From Sipunculus nudus (taxonomy: Eukaryota; Annelida; Sipuncula; Golfingiida; Sipunculidae), in the NCBI GenBank assembly GCA_026874595.1, contig CM049318.1, forward strand, positions 13,311,241 through 13,375,240: DNA of 64,000 nt. Direction: 5' to 3'. The notes under the pieces were generated by a model. That model had not been told where the DNA came from and did not search any database. It was given only the letters and a program-made list of their open reading frames with translations. The position numbers were made by a program, and so were the translations under genes. Position 1 is the first letter of the stretch; each line of letters begins with the position of its first letter. Of this stretch, positions 33,785 through 45,700 are shown in pieces.

Positions 33785-35632
33785 ATGGCGTCATCAAGCA
33801 CAAGGCAACTGCTTGAATGTTCCATCTGCCTCACAGAGAAAGTTGGCAAAACACCACGATCACTTTGCTGTCTACATTCTTTCTGCCATGACTGCCTCGT
33901 AACTTTGTTTGATTCCACCGGCACCCGCAATGACACAGGGGGCCAGTTAAAATGCCCAGTATGTCGTCGAGTCACTGTTATACAAGGTGGAATTGAAAGC
34001 TTACCTGTTGACTTCAGACTTCAAGATATGGCTGATTTAATCAATCAGACTCAAGACGCATGTCAGTGCCGCCAATGCAAACAAAAGGGTGTCTCCTGTC
34101 TTGCAAAATCTGCTTGTCAGAAGTGCAACTCTATTTATTGTGAAAAATGTTCCATAGAACACACAAATATTGCCCTGTTCTCGGACCATAAGATGGTGAA
34201 TGCGTTTTGCAAGCAGCACGGAAGGCCGTTCAGTCACATCTGTGAAACATGCATTGCTGGGGTTTGTTCAGATTGCATAACTTCAGAAGCACATGCCAAT
34301 CATGATCACAAGAAGGTGAAATGCGGACGTAAATTAGTGAGCAAAAGGATGACAGACACTATTACCAAAATGAAGAATGCGGGCCAAAATCTGGAACAGT
34401 ATATTAACATTAAAAAAGAAGAAAGTCAAGCAAAAAGGCCAAAAGTTGAGGAAAATATAAAGGCACAAGGTGACAGAATAAAGGCTCAAGTTGATAAGAT
34501 GGTTGAGGAAACTATCAAGCAGCATGAAGAGAATCAGTCTGCATCGTTTGAACGATTGTTCCAGGTCTACCGTGAGGCATGTGACAAGACGACAGAGATC
34601 GAGGCAGCAGAAGCAATACTCAGAATGGATTCAGGGGACTTCTTGGCAAATTTACATTCTGTGGATGCTTGCCTTCAAACAGAGATGAATAAGATAGAAA
34701 AATTAGGAAAATCTCTCCCGGACCCTTCGCTCCATTCATATGTTGAATGTAATTTGAGGCTTGTTGACAGACGTGCTGGTTCACAGGCAAGATGTGGTTT
34801 CGATGGTGTCTTGGTAGGACTGGAGAGAGCAAGATTGCAAAATATGCTTGATATTGACTGTTCCGTCACCCTTCCTGAACAGCAAAGTCCTTTCTGGGTC
34901 AGTGTCACCTCAGACGGGTCCGCTGTGGTGAGCAGTCGGCAAGGAAATGTCGTCCATAAAATCAAGATATGTGGAAATGCATCTAAGATCTATGAAGGCA
35001 ATCGTGTGTGTGGTACCTGTGTGGACGATGAAGACAATATATACATAGCACAAACTAACGGTTGTGCGGTCATCAAATGTAATCCGTTGGGAAGATCTTT
35101 CATAATGAAACTGAATTCTGCTTTACAGTACATCACTGACATCAATGTCAAAGGCAATGACCTCTTTTTATCAAGTCGAGGTGGGATCTTTACCCGCTCA
35201 CTCTCCGGTCCTGGAGGAAAAGAAGTCTTGAATTTACGCAATTGTCCTTACTTCACTATTACTGAAAATCCTCTATCTGAGGTCAAATTTATCGTCACAA
35301 CCTGGGACCCACATGAAGTCAAGTTTTATGATACCAATGGCAATAAGATAAACCAGATGGGAGACCATAGCAGACCTGAACTTAGATTCAGCGCCCCAAT
35401 GGGTATCACACAACTTGCAAATGGCCATTTCCTTGTTGCTGATCATTATAACAGTAGAATTGTTGAGTTTCTCATTGACGGCAGCTTTGTCAGGAATTTG
35501 TTGACAAGAGATGATGGTTTGCGTTTCCCGACTGGTATTGCTTATATCCATCCCTATCTGTGGGTTTGTGAAAACCATCGTTCAGACAACTTGAGAAAGG
35601 TCAAACTTTTTAGATTTGTTAATCTGCCTTAA
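33785..35632 (+). CDS. TRIM-type E3 ubiquitin ligase with beta-propeller, copy B
   Basis: 615 residues, same length and domain order as copy A (RING 12-60, two B-boxes, coiled coil, NHL-like propeller), with every zinc ligand kept. The 13 differences from copy A include N47T in the RING insert, Y151H in the second B-box, A248E in the coiled coil, and a cluster in the propeller half, where substrate contact would be expected (for example L to F, I to N, P to A, R to Q and the pair SDY to ADH). No stop or frameshift, so both copies look functional. It has its own promoter and first exon. The duplicated pair suggests a recent expansion of an innate-immune-like TRIM set, which is inference from the family. 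Confidence 0.93.
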   Translation: MASSSTRQLLECSICLTEKVGKTPRSLCCLHSFCHDCLVTLFDSTGTRNDTGGQLKCPVCRRVTVIQGGIESLPVDFRLQDMADLINQTQDACQCRQCKQKGVSCLAKSACQKCNSIYCEKCSIEHTNIALFSDHKMVNAFCKQHGRPFSHICETCIAGVCSDCITSEAHANHDHKKVKCGRKLVSKRMTDTITKMKNAGQNLEQYINIKKEESQAKRPKVEENIKAQGDRIKAQVDKMVEETIKQHEENQSASFERLFQVYREACDKTTEIEAAEAILRMDSGDFLANLHSVDACLQTEMNKIEKLGKSLPDPSLHSYVECNLRLVDRRAGSQARCGFDGVLVGLERARLQNMLDIDCSVTLPEQQSPFWVSVTSDGSAVVSSRQGNVVHKIKICGNASKIYEGNRVCGTCVDDEDNIYIAQTNGCAVIKCNPLGRSFIMKLNSALQYITDINVKGNDLFLSSRGGIFTRSLSGPGGKEVLNLRNCPYFTITENPLSEVKFIVTTWDPHEVKFYDTNGNKINQMGDHSRPELRFSAPMGITQLANGHFLVADHYNSRIVEFLIDGSFVRNLLTRDDGLRFPTGIAYIHPYLWVCENHRSDNLRKVKLFRFVNLP

Positions 35633-37876
35633 CAGGCAGGCCAGTAAATAGCTTTTTGTTATAGTAACCAGCCTAGCCTACCGCAGGTGACAACTGACTA
35701 ATCGTCCTGCCTTTGTCTCCCAATGAGGTCCTTTGTGAGGCCTGGTGACATGGTCCTCAAGCTTGAACTGTATATTATGCATGGAATGGACTTTTAACTT
35801 TGTTAGCTGAACTTAATAGTGTACATGAACTATAATATAACCCTTTTGTTTTGATATAACCCTATTGGCTAGCAGGGTTGCAGGTCAAAATGTGAATTAT
35901 TATTTTTGTGCAGTATCTCGATAAGTACAAAAAATGAGTTCAAATTTCAGCCAAAGCGCCCGACCAGGGTGAGCGCTCTGCAGGCTTAAGGAAAAAAGGC
36001 CTTGCCCAAGTGTTTCACTCACAAACGAGTGCGCCTTTCGGGGGTACCTCGATGAAATGACCGATCAATGGGGACGATAACGCAGCAGGGCCCACAGGTG
36101 CATTAGTCACTTGGCCTGGTTGATGCCAGGAAATAAAATTAGAGGAAGTGCGTAATACTGACCTGTCACAAAGTCCGAAACCGGAATGGAATTTCATAGA
36201 TGTAAATTTATGTAGTTAGTTCGCATTAGAAAAAGGGAGCCTGTTCCCTCCATAAAAAGTATTAAAAGCATTACGACGTTTAAGTCTGGATCTGAATGTA
36301 GTGTTTATGGGCTTCTTTCTGGAGTAACCACGGATGTTTGGGAAAAGTAATAGAATGCAAATTACCTAACGTTGTTCTTTTTTTACTGCTTTAGGTAGAA
36401 TTTGTCAAACCCTCAGTATCATGTAAGCAAGAATAATGAAACAGAAATAGCAAGAATTTCTTATATATGTTTATAACATAGTTACTGTTTATGCTACAGA
36501 GTTCTAGATTCTAGCTGTAGGCGACATAATTGATATCGTATGTGTTTAAACGAGAATATACAGGATTTGTATAAAACAAAGCATGTTACATTCTCGTGGT
36601 AGACAGGCCTAGCCCTCTTTAGTCTTTAAGCATTGGGTATGCTTACAGTGACACATCTGTGCTTACAGTGACACTTTAAAATTCTTGCGATATATTCCGC
36701 AAAACAAGAATTGACGAGATTTACACAAATGTCAACTTAACACCCAGACCTTTTAAGGTAGAAAGACTCGACTGGTTGCTTTGAGAGGCAATGAATAAGC
36801 ATTCAGTAGTAAAGTAGCAGGTATCTCTAAATGTCTTCACTTTTGTTGAAAGGGAACAAACAAAGTTGAACAGATCATTGTTAGGTACTACAAAATGTAC
36901 AGATTTTCATTGCATTTAATAGCCTTTGATGGCTTCTTAATCCTTGATTGTATCACACCTCGTCATATCTGCACTAAAATGTGAATTCTTTGATATCATC
37001 ATAGTTGCCTATCTGGGAGGGCTGGCGACTATATTGCTTGGATAGGGATACAGGGATAAGCTTTTAATACATAATTGTATATAGATTAATGGACAATTAT
37101 GTGTATAGATTATTGAACATTTATGTGCAATCAGGTGTAGGTAATATTCAGTTCCTAGTATATACAACAGGTTACATTGGGAACTCACAACTTATTGGTG
37201 GCTGAGGGGATTCTTTTATCAGTTGCTTTCATAAATGTTATCTTTATAACTAATTATGTTTTACTGAAAAGGTATTCCACTCTGGTGAATAGAAACTGAT
37301 TCTAGATATCACGGTACCTTGTGCTTATATATATATATATTTCTCTGACTTGGTATATAGCGTAGGGATTTGAGTGCCATTTGCCTAAACATCCGGATAA
37401 ATACCTGTCTGTGTTTTCTTTTTCGTTAATGAATGCGCTTTTTACACATATGGGACTTTTGTGTTTTTTTTCTGTGTGAATGAATCAAGTGTGCATATGA
37501 GTGTGTTAAAGTGATAGAAATACTGTTGCCCACAAAGTATATTCAATACTGTGATCACAATTAAGCACAACACTTTCTTTATTAAATGACGTCACAAGAA
37601 TAATACATAGGGTGTCCATACCCTCCTTATTAAATGTAGTGGGGCACGGTGAATTGTCCATCTGTGTCACAAACACTGTTGTCCTTTAAAACACATATAA
37701 AATCGTTTCCAATTATAAACATAGAATTTTTTTTCTAATATGGTATGACTGTTCTGAAATATATTTAAAAAGTGCTTAAATTATGCTTCATTGATTGGTC
37801 GAATAAAGAAACACTATAATTCACACCGACCTCCTTCATTACATATATATTTTGTCGAGAAAACCACAAATGTGAC
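35633..37876 (+). other. 3' UTR and downstream DNA of TRIM copy B
   Basis: Counterpart of 26105-28400 with the SINE relic, but with a short (TA)n tract (37326-37341). No gene. Confidence 0.5.
35933..36210 (+). mobile_element. SINE relic downstream of TRIM copy B
   Basis: Duplicate of the relic at 26405-26680, with the same blocks (CAGGGTGAGCGCTCTGCAGG, CGCCTTTCGGGGGTACCTCG, CCGAAACCGGAATGGAATT). Confidence 0.75.
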
Positions 37877-37944
37877 ATTCTTTTCACATGTAGAGCAGTG
37901 TTGTGACGTCACAAGCACTTCTGTAAATGTTTTTTTCGGCCAGG

Positions 37945-38275
37945 GTTAAAGTGCAGATCCTCATTCTCTCAAAGTGCAAGTCCTCAGTGTTAGTGAGCCA
38001 TTCCTCATTCTCCGAGTCCGAGTGCAAGACTCACTCTCCCTGTCAGCGTGCCATACCTTATTCTCCAAGTCAGTTAGTCCCTTTTCTCCAGGTCAGGTCT
38101 GATTATAAGTCCTCACTCTTCCAATCTCTCAGTGTCAAAAGTGCAAGTCCTCATTAGAAACAAAAGTGCAATTCCTAACTGTCCGTGTCAGACTCTCCAT
38201 TTTCCCAGCCTCTCGAGGTGAGAGTGTAAGTCATCATTTAATAGTTCAGAGTACAAGTTCTTATTTTCCGGGTAA
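37945..38275 (+). repeat. Degenerate short tandem repeat (GTGCAAGTCCTCATTCTCC-like)
   Basis: Variants of AGTGCAAGTCCTCATTCTCC and CCAAGTC/CGAGTC recur irregularly about eight to ten times just after the right edge of the duplication. The copies are badly eroded. No coding capacity or function is apparent. Confidence 0.6.
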
Positions 38276-38554
38276 AAAGGAAGTCTACTCTACACACTGA
38301 AATTACTGAATTAGCTTTCCTGAAAGTACTCATTCAGCTATCCTCCTCTGTGTGTGTGTGTGCCATGATCCATAATATTCAAATTTACATTTTGACTGTA
38401 GAATATCTTGCGTCAGGCTCAAACGAATATTTCTAACCGAGGACTCGAGTCTGAAATCGAGTCGGCCTTCATTTTAATATGTGTAAGCAAATAACCATAT
38501 AGTCATTAATTATGCCGTAAATTTCATTTGTTTCATATAGTTATAAGAAAGATG

Positions 38555-39246
38555 TTCCTTATTTTATATTTATTTTTATTTTATTTAAGTATATTTAAGT
38601 GCCATAGTGACTGTATTATAATACAATCGCTCTAAGGCATTGTACACAGTAAAATACATTAAGATGATTAAAAAAGAACTTGAGAGACAGATAATACAGT
38701 TAAAATGACTAAAAAATAGATATGCAGAAAACTAAATAATCGAGAATCCAAACAAAGTGGATGATAACGGCTAATAATATGTCAACTGGAAAAGGTGTGT
38801 TTTCAGTAGTCTTTTGAAACACGGAACACTTGAGGCATCCTTGATATGTTGAGGAAGATTATTCCAGAGGATAGCGGAGGAGTATTTAAATGATCTCTTT
38901 CCGACTGTGTCCGGGCCCTCGGCACCTCAAAGAGAGATTTATTGGCCGACTTTAGTGCACGCACCGGGCAAAATTCCTTAATCATATCAGCCAGGTATGA
39001 AGGTGCTAAGCCATGGAAGGATTTGTAGGTAAGCAACATTATTTTAAAACAAGGTCTGTACTCCACCGGCAGCCAATGTAGCTCCATAAGTACCGGTTTG
39101 ATATGAGCTCGCCGCTGGGTGAGTGTGATAAGCCGAGCAGCACTATTCTGAAGGCGCTGCAGCCTGCCAATCTGAGCACGATTGCTGCCATACAGAAGCG
39201 AATTGGCATAATCTGCTCTCGCGGTCACTAAGGCTTGCACCAGCAT
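38555..39246 (-). mobile_element. 5'-truncated L2/CR1-like LINE, reverse-transcriptase C-terminus
   Basis: The minus strand encodes the C-terminal end of a non-LTR retrotransposon polyprotein: the order YANSLLYG, LQRLQNSAARLIT, LHWLPVEYR, KIMLLTYKSFHGLAPSYL is typical of the L2/CR1 group. The frame shifts near 38900, after which the neighbouring frame gives the usual WNNLP ending. The 3' tail, around TTGTACACAGTAAAA and the GCCATAGTGACT block on the plus strand (about 38600-38650), fits an L2-type tail. The 5' end stops abruptly near 39246, so most of the element, including the catalytic YxDD part, is absent. Dead on arrival. Confidence 0.88.
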
Positions 39247-39654
39247 TTTGCATGCATTTTCTTCACACTAAAGATTCATGGCCCTTTTTTTAAATACATT
39301 ATCCTGTATGCGAGGGGCGCATGGATAAAAAAAACAGAAAAACAAACGTTAACATTCATTTTTTTTTTTTTTTTGTAAAACTTTTCACCACACTTGTTCC
39401 ATGATATATTGTAATCATGGTAAACAGTACTCGAATCCGATCCCTGCTATGTATATCAAGCGCACTAGTCCAGAATTTGCTACCCGATTCAGACAAAATC
39501 GGGCAGTCATGAAAGGCCTTTCACTGACAACCTCCCCTATCTGACCATGAACGCCATCTGTGTCCGTCCAACGATAACTGTTTCTCTTGCCCCACAGAGA
39601 TGTCGCCTGTGATCGGAGACGGATCGATGATATACGTCCGCAGTTACCACAGTT

Positions 39655-39742
39655 GCTCCAGTGGCACAATCGGTTAGCGCGCCGTACTTATAAGCAGTTA
39701 TAAGGCATGCGGAGGTTGTGAGTTCGATCCTCACCTGGAGCA
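39655..39742 (+). tRNA. tRNA-Ile (anticodon UAU) with a 14-nt intron
   Basis: Acceptor stem GCTCCAG / CTGGAGC with discriminator A at 39742, D arm with the A box TGGCACAATCGGTTAGCG, T arm with the B box GTGAGTTCGATCC. The anticodon stem is CCGTA / TGCGG and the loop starts C-T-TAT-A, so the anticodon is TAT. A 14-nt intron (AGCAGTTATAAGGC) follows position 37, the canonical site, and its TTATAAG can pair with the anticodon loop, as expected for pre-tRNA. Introns are usual in animal tRNA-Ile(UAU) genes. Confidence 0.95.
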
Positions 39743-40497
39743 AAATTTTTATAGCCAGTAGGACACCGTCTTCCATAATGATGACTAATGAAAGCCGCTG
39801 CGCATGTGTCGCAATGATCCACGTCGGATGTTTCCATGTGCCATTTTTATTCATGCGTGATTTTGTTTATAGTTTAATTAGTGAAAACTTTAAATACAAA
39901 GGCATAGATTAACAAATATAACTGATATCCAGAACATAGTAAATGGTTTACCATTAATATGTTGATTACCTGAGTACCACATGACCAATCAGAGACTGTT
40001 CTTTGTAGTCAAGAGTGAAGAATAAATACTTTGTGTTGTCTCCTCAAATATAAATGCAGTGTTTATTCACCTTATGAACTGTCATCAAGTAAATGAGAAT
40101 AGAATCAATCTATCCAGTTCTTCAGAAATGTCACTCTCCGGACTGTTAAAGTTCACTGTGATTTATCACTATGAGTTTAATGTCATACAAATTATTATTT
40201 ATACATGTGTACGTAATGCATAATTTATCATGACATTTGCTAATGTTTATCCTGAAAAGCGTTATTTTGTTAATATAAGACTAACAACGCCCTCTACATT
40301 TTATTATATTTCACGGAAATTTACTTGTATTTCTTTCCTTCTTAAGCTACAGTTATCCTGTCCGTATCTCTGTAGTGGGTTTATGTTATGTCCTTAAACC
40401 TTGTATTAAAGGCCAAGCACTCACATCCCTGGTTTGCCTGGCAGAATCTACCCTGTATACTCCCTGAAGACATCTGGTAATTAGCCACACCTCATTA
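39743..40497. other. Intergenic between tRNA-Ile and inverted repeat
   Basis: The first 100 or so bases after the tRNA (including ATGATGACTAATGAAA and AATGATCCACGTCGG) match the sequence following the second tRNA-Ile gene, so the two loci are paralogous including their 3' flank. The rest is AT-rich with no gene. Confidence 0.6.
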
Positions 40498-40812
40498 TTA
40501 TCTAATCAAGTGATCACCCTGCTGTGTCACTGGTGTCCAGTGCTCTCCTGCCTGAACTGAGGCCCTGGACAGCAAGAAATCTGTGCATGCGTAGCTAAGC
40601 CAGTGTCCAGTGCTTCTACAGCTTGTGCTGGGGTATTTTTGTGAGTTGGTTTGATTTGCAAGGAATATTCTCTGTCCGTCTGTCTGTCTATCTGTCTGTC
40701 AAAAAAACTTTCACTCACAGTTGAATGCAGACGGTTTATCATAATATTTATTATACAACCAACTGAATTTTACATATTTTTTAGCAGCCATTTCATCCAG
40801 TGTTGAAGAATG

Positions 40813-40815
<3 letters not shown>

Positions 40816-40863
<48 letters not shown>

Positions 40864-40874
40864 ATATATATATA
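40816..40874. repeat. (TA)n tract in left arm
   Basis: TA dinucleotides with one interruption (ATACATA). Confidence 0.9.
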
Positions 40875-41163
40875 TTTCTCTCCCTGACACACACACAGAC
40901 ACACAGACTCTCTCTTTGACCAGACATACACACTCTCTCTCTTTGACCAGACACACAACCACTCTCTCTCTCTCTTTCTCTCTCTCACTCTCACTCTCTC
41001 TCTCTCACTCACTCACTCACTCAGGGACCTACACTAAACAATGTTATGGAAACTTTTAACCAGACTATTTATAAAATAATGAAGAAGGTATACATTGTTT
41101 ATTGGCAATTTTATTGGAATGAAAAGTTTTTAGTGTGTATTCATAGGGATATGTTATATTGTG

Positions 41164-41165
<2 letters not shown>

Positions 41166-41218
<53 letters not shown>
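41166..41218. repeat. (TA)n tract in left arm
   Basis: Uninterrupted TA dinucleotides; its mirror tract in the right arm is at 41768-41811. Confidence 0.95.
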
Positions 41219-41222
<4 letters not shown>

Positions 41223-41764
41223 TATCCTATAAGATACTAAATATCACCATACTATCTGCAACACAAAAAAAAAATCTAACTATATGCAATATGTTGCAGC
41301 ATTGTCTCTAAAGACACGTTAAAAATTATATTAATGCAATCACAATTCAAATTTATTATTTTTCAATGCACTTGTAACAAAATAAAAAGGAAACACTAAT
41401 GAAGACCAACTGAATATTGAATTATTTTGTTTCTTTCTATGGTGTGTAAACATCTTGACAAATAAATTGTTTGCTAATTCATCAATTGTTCTTTTGTGTA
41501 ATCGAACATTTATGACCAACCTAATTTATGACTGCCAGTCATATCAATTAACATATTTATATACTATATAAATATACTTGTCCAGTTATCAACACACGTA
41601 AGAAAAATCAAAATAATTCAATATTCAGTTGGTCTTCTATAGTGTTTCCTCTTGTTTTTTTTTGTTTTTTTGTTACAAGTGCATCCATAATTAATAAATT
41701 TGAATTGGTTTTTGCATGTTTGCCCTGAAAATAAATGTTCATGTGTCTTAAGAGGCATATATTT

Positions 41765-41767
<3 letters not shown>

Positions 41768-41811
<44 letters not shown>
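41768..41811. repeat. (TA)n tract in right arm
   Basis: Uninterrupted TA dinucleotides opposite the left-arm tract. Confidence 0.95.
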
Positions 41812-41941
41812 CATATACATATAAATACACCCTAAAAACTATTCCTTCCAATAAAATTGCCAGTAAAAAATACATATATCTCTTCATTATTTTATGCATA
41901 GTTTGGTGAATAGTTTCCAATATATTGCTTTGTGGTAGGTT

Positions 41942-41944
<3 letters not shown>

Positions 41945-41979
<35 letters not shown>
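41945..41979. repeat. (GA)n tract in right arm
   Basis: GA dinucleotides; the mirror of the CT-rich stretch at about 40966-41005. Confidence 0.9.
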
Positions 41980-41981
<2 letters not shown>

Positions 41982-42698
41982 TGTGTCAGAAAGAGCGAGC
42001 ATATGTGTGTGTCTGTGTGAGTCCGAGAATGCCCCACTCTGATCCCCGGCACAAGCTGTGGAAGCACTGGACACTGGCTTAGCTATACTGGACACAGGCT
42101 TAGCTATGCAAGCACAGATTTCTTGCTGTCCAGGACCTGAGTTCAGGCAGGAGAGTACTGGACATCAGTGACACAGCAGGGTGATCACTAGATTAGATAA
42201 CTTTTCAAAGTAACAAGACTAAATTTAACTCACTACGGTATTATTTTCATTAAACGTAGTTTTCATTTTAATTTTAGAAAGAAAATACAACAGTCGTGTC
42301 ATTTATTCAGATCTAGTTACGGCATTATCTTAAAATTAAGTCTACCTTTGAACTGCATCCGTAATAGTAGAAGAAAATCAATTCTACATATTTCTATGAC
42401 CATCAAATTAAAATTTTGTCAAAAAATCACATATATATTCCTTTAAGCCTGCAGATCTGTAACAATAACGGGCCACGGTTTTTTTTTTTTTCAAGAATAT
42501 TACTACAAGTTATTCAATTTCACTTCATTTGTCCATTCTGAGAACAAAATCATAAAAAAGCAGAAACTTCAAAATGATTCATGCACACTGTGCACTAACC
42601 TTTTCGTTTCCCGGACACAGATGGCGCTGCTCTGCAAGGTATATGTTCGGTCCTTCAAGTGAAATCTTATTCATTCTACTTTAATGTCACGTTCAGTT

Positions 42699-42786
42699 GC
42701 TCCAGTGGCACAATCGGTTAGCGCGCCGTACTTATAAAAAGTTATGATGCATGCGGAGGTTGTGAGTTCGATCCTCACCTGGAGCA
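42699..42786 (+). tRNA. tRNA-Ile (anticodon UAU) with a 14-nt intron, second copy
   Basis: The mature part is identical to the gene at 39655-39742. Only the 14-nt intron differs (AAAAGTTATGATGC), and its possible pairing with the anticodon loop is weaker. The 3' flank is homologous to that of the first copy; the 5' flanks share only a short GAGATG(T/G)CGC-like piece. Conserved A and B boxes suggest that both are transcribable by RNA polymerase III. Confidence 0.95.
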
Positions 42787-45700
42787 CGGTGTTTAATGCC
42801 AGTAAAGCCCTATCCTTCATCATGATGATTAATGAAAATCAGGGCTCAATAATCCACGTCGGGCGTACTCACGCACATTCCTCTCGTGTATTTCGGCATC
42901 ATGGAAGTTAAAGAAAGAGTTATCGATGAGAACTGCTCAATTATTATTTACTAGCTGATAGCCCCGGTATACCGGGCTTATTGTCGGGGTTGGGGAAATT
43001 TATTAACTGAGATGTGAAATGTTGGCTCATTTTTTTTAATGCAAAAGTTAACAGAAAATATAGGTTTTCAGTGGGAAACTGTCTCCATAAGATATGTATA
43101 AACATTTTGGCACGACTGCAGAATAACTCACGCACCTCTCTGAGGCACAACCCTTCTGTGAACAGAAAACGTTTCTGTGTACAGCTGCTTGTATCTTAAT
43201 TTTGCCACTTACTTTTAAATTACATGAATCCTTAACATCATATACCGTCCGTCCGTATAAACTCGTAATCTGGTGGAGACAGTGCGTGAGTGATCCTGCA
43301 GTCGCTCCAATATTTTTAACATTCTTTCTGTGGTTCTGTCCTCGTGATAAGAAATTTATACCCCGGTATGTTTACCTTGATGACCTGGCCAGTGATGGTG
43401 TTGACATTGCGAACCGGAATGAGACACGGGGGTATCAAGTTTTCGATGATATTTGACTGAATTCTATCGGTGGACGTATAAAGATTAGGTTGATGTGAGG
43501 AACACATGAAAGAATTATTAAATGTACGTTGCAAGGAAACTGTTCCTGAAGAAAGAAACAGAAATATGCATACCTCGTAAGTAGCAGAAGCGGACCCAAC
43601 TGAATTCCATACAGAGGGTCCGTATTCATTTTCAACCACTGCAATGTTTTTTTTTTTCATCGTATCAGGCAAATTTTGAGGCCTGAAACCCCAGACACCA
43701 CTCCACCCCACCCCACGCATGTTCCTGAAACTGGGACCTTGAATTAGGTTTTGTCATTAATCCTCCTGGGTTGAACTCTCTATTTCATAAAGCGAGAAAC
43801 ATGTGTTTTTTCTCTTTTACTGACCACGCACGTGGGTCAAATCCCTCATTGAAAGCAAGCGCTATTCATATGAACAATAGTCCTTAGTATTAAGGGTTAA
43901 GTGACCGCGATGCACGCATTCCGGTAATTGCCGAAGACAGTTCGGCTGTGCTCGGTAAAAAAATGGAAAAATCATTCAAAATTATATGTATATTTAAAAT
44001 TATTTATTTTCATATCGCCTATGTCACTGCGGGGATAATAACCTTTAAAATGATGTATGGCACAATATTGTACACAGCGCGGTTTTAGAGAACATTGCGC
44101 ACAAACGTGAACTGAATTCCTTTTATAAGTATTAGATGAGTGACTTGAAATGTCAAAGGATATAACTGGCTAGAATAATATGAAGGATTTACCAGTGGCA
44201 TGTTGATCATCAGATGCCGACTGCCAGTAGGAAGTTCAGAAATATGAACTCTCTCCGTGTGTGTGTGTGTGTGTGTGCGTGCGTGCGTGCTTACAAACCT
44301 GTTTGAAGATGATGAAGACCTTCAGCGCTCGCTTAGGGGTTGACAAGTACCTTTGGCGCAAGTCTCTTGGGTTCATTATAGCCAAGGAATTTTTTTTATT
44401 TATTTTATCTCAACTGACTAAAAAAGAATTGTCGTATCACCCTTTTTATCTAATGTCGGCTGTTATCCCTCTGTTAACAGGGCACAAATTCTTATGCTAT
44501 GACCCAATAACTTCTGACTTAAAGGGAGCCAAATCACCTATCTGACCTTTATAAACCATAGAGGTAAAGTATGCATTGGAGCTTTCATATGGAAAAAATA
44601 GGCCAGGACACGTGGATATCACCGCACACAGGCTGCTTGTTTTGTTTATAACCACGTATTTAAAATATATGGGTGCCCGCCCAAAAAAAATAAATCCAAC
44701 AAGGGCATCTGGCGGCAAGTGTTTTCCCCGTTTGTCAACACTATTGTGTTTACAGACACATTGTTGATAGCACAACTTCATACATCCTGCACGGAGGCAT
44801 TCTAAGAACTTTCATTATAAAAATGACCCTTAGATCATTAATATATACACAGAGTAAACCAGAAATCATATAATTTCTTTTTTTCCAAAGGTGGGTGAAC
44901 AGGCAGCTTTATACCATATATTAATTGATTCACATGTACAGTAAAACCTCGTTGTGTCGAAGTCGAAGGGATTGTTGAATTTACTTCGACACATCCGGAG
45001 TTCGAGACAGTCGATATTCATTATATTCAACCATCTTAGCCTTAATTATAAAAAAGAAACACGCTAAAGGGCTCAAGTTGCAGCTGGATAATGTCATGGT
45101 CAAGTGGGCAACAGGCACCAGGCGAGGGCTTAAGGTGATAACCAATTAGATAAAACCTGGGTCTGTTTGTAGTTTCTTTTACTTGGCTCTGTCAGTAAAC
45201 ATTTGTCCGGTGCTTGGTCAGTTTACACATTCGGTTTGCCGATATTTGAGGGCTTTAGAGGTTGACAGTCTGATTGTTATGCGGTATCAATATAACGAAG
45301 TATAGATACATTTCGATACGCCATGTCGATACGATACCGATATACACAAGCCTGCTGCATCGTCGTATATCGAGGAAACACGATGACTGCAAACAAATAT
45401 TGATGCAATCATGACTTAAAATAAAATCTTAATTATCTATATACGCTTTTGCTGTTTCATATCTATTATGTCCGCCTTTAAGACTTACACAAGATCACAT
45501 GTATTGTTGAATGATGGAAAAGACTATAAAAAATAGAGATTTAAATACCCAATAGTCTACTCAGTACATTAGGCTGAGTAAAAGGGAACATTTATAAAAT
45601 GAATGATTGGCCATTCATTTGAAATTAGTGCCTCCCAACCACGTATATGCGAACACAGTAGCAATGTCGAGGTTATACTGCCACCAACACATGGCACGTA

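Larger units (their letters stand above)
28401..37876 (+). repeat. Tandem segmental duplication, unit B (9.48 kb)
   Basis: Near-identical direct copy of 18562-28400. The junction at 28400/28401 reads GTGAC|ATCGTAG. The right edge continues ATTCTTTT and the left edge of unit A is preceded by TTTTT, so the joint shares only the two bases AT, which fits a microhomology or end-joining event, not recombination between long repeats. B lacks about 290 bp present in A at 23229-23519 (joint near 33055). Confidence 0.97.
40498..42200. repeat. 1.7-kb imperfect inverted repeat between two tRNA genes
   Basis: The outer arms read TTATCTAATCAAGTGATCAC at 40498 and GTGATCACTAGATTAGATAA ending at 42200. Inner landmarks pair too: GGGTGATCAC with GTGATCACCC; TTCTTGCTGTCCAGG (about 42120) with CCTGGACAGCAAGAA (about 40563); AATAATGAAGA... 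with TCTTCATTATT; CCAACTGAATATTGAATTAT (about 41409) with its complement near 41615. The centre is near 41510. The left arm is some 350 bp longer, with its own (TA)n and a segment at about 40640-40800. It holds no gene. It may be a foldback element or a structural palindrome, and could form a hairpin transcript. Confidence 0.85.
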
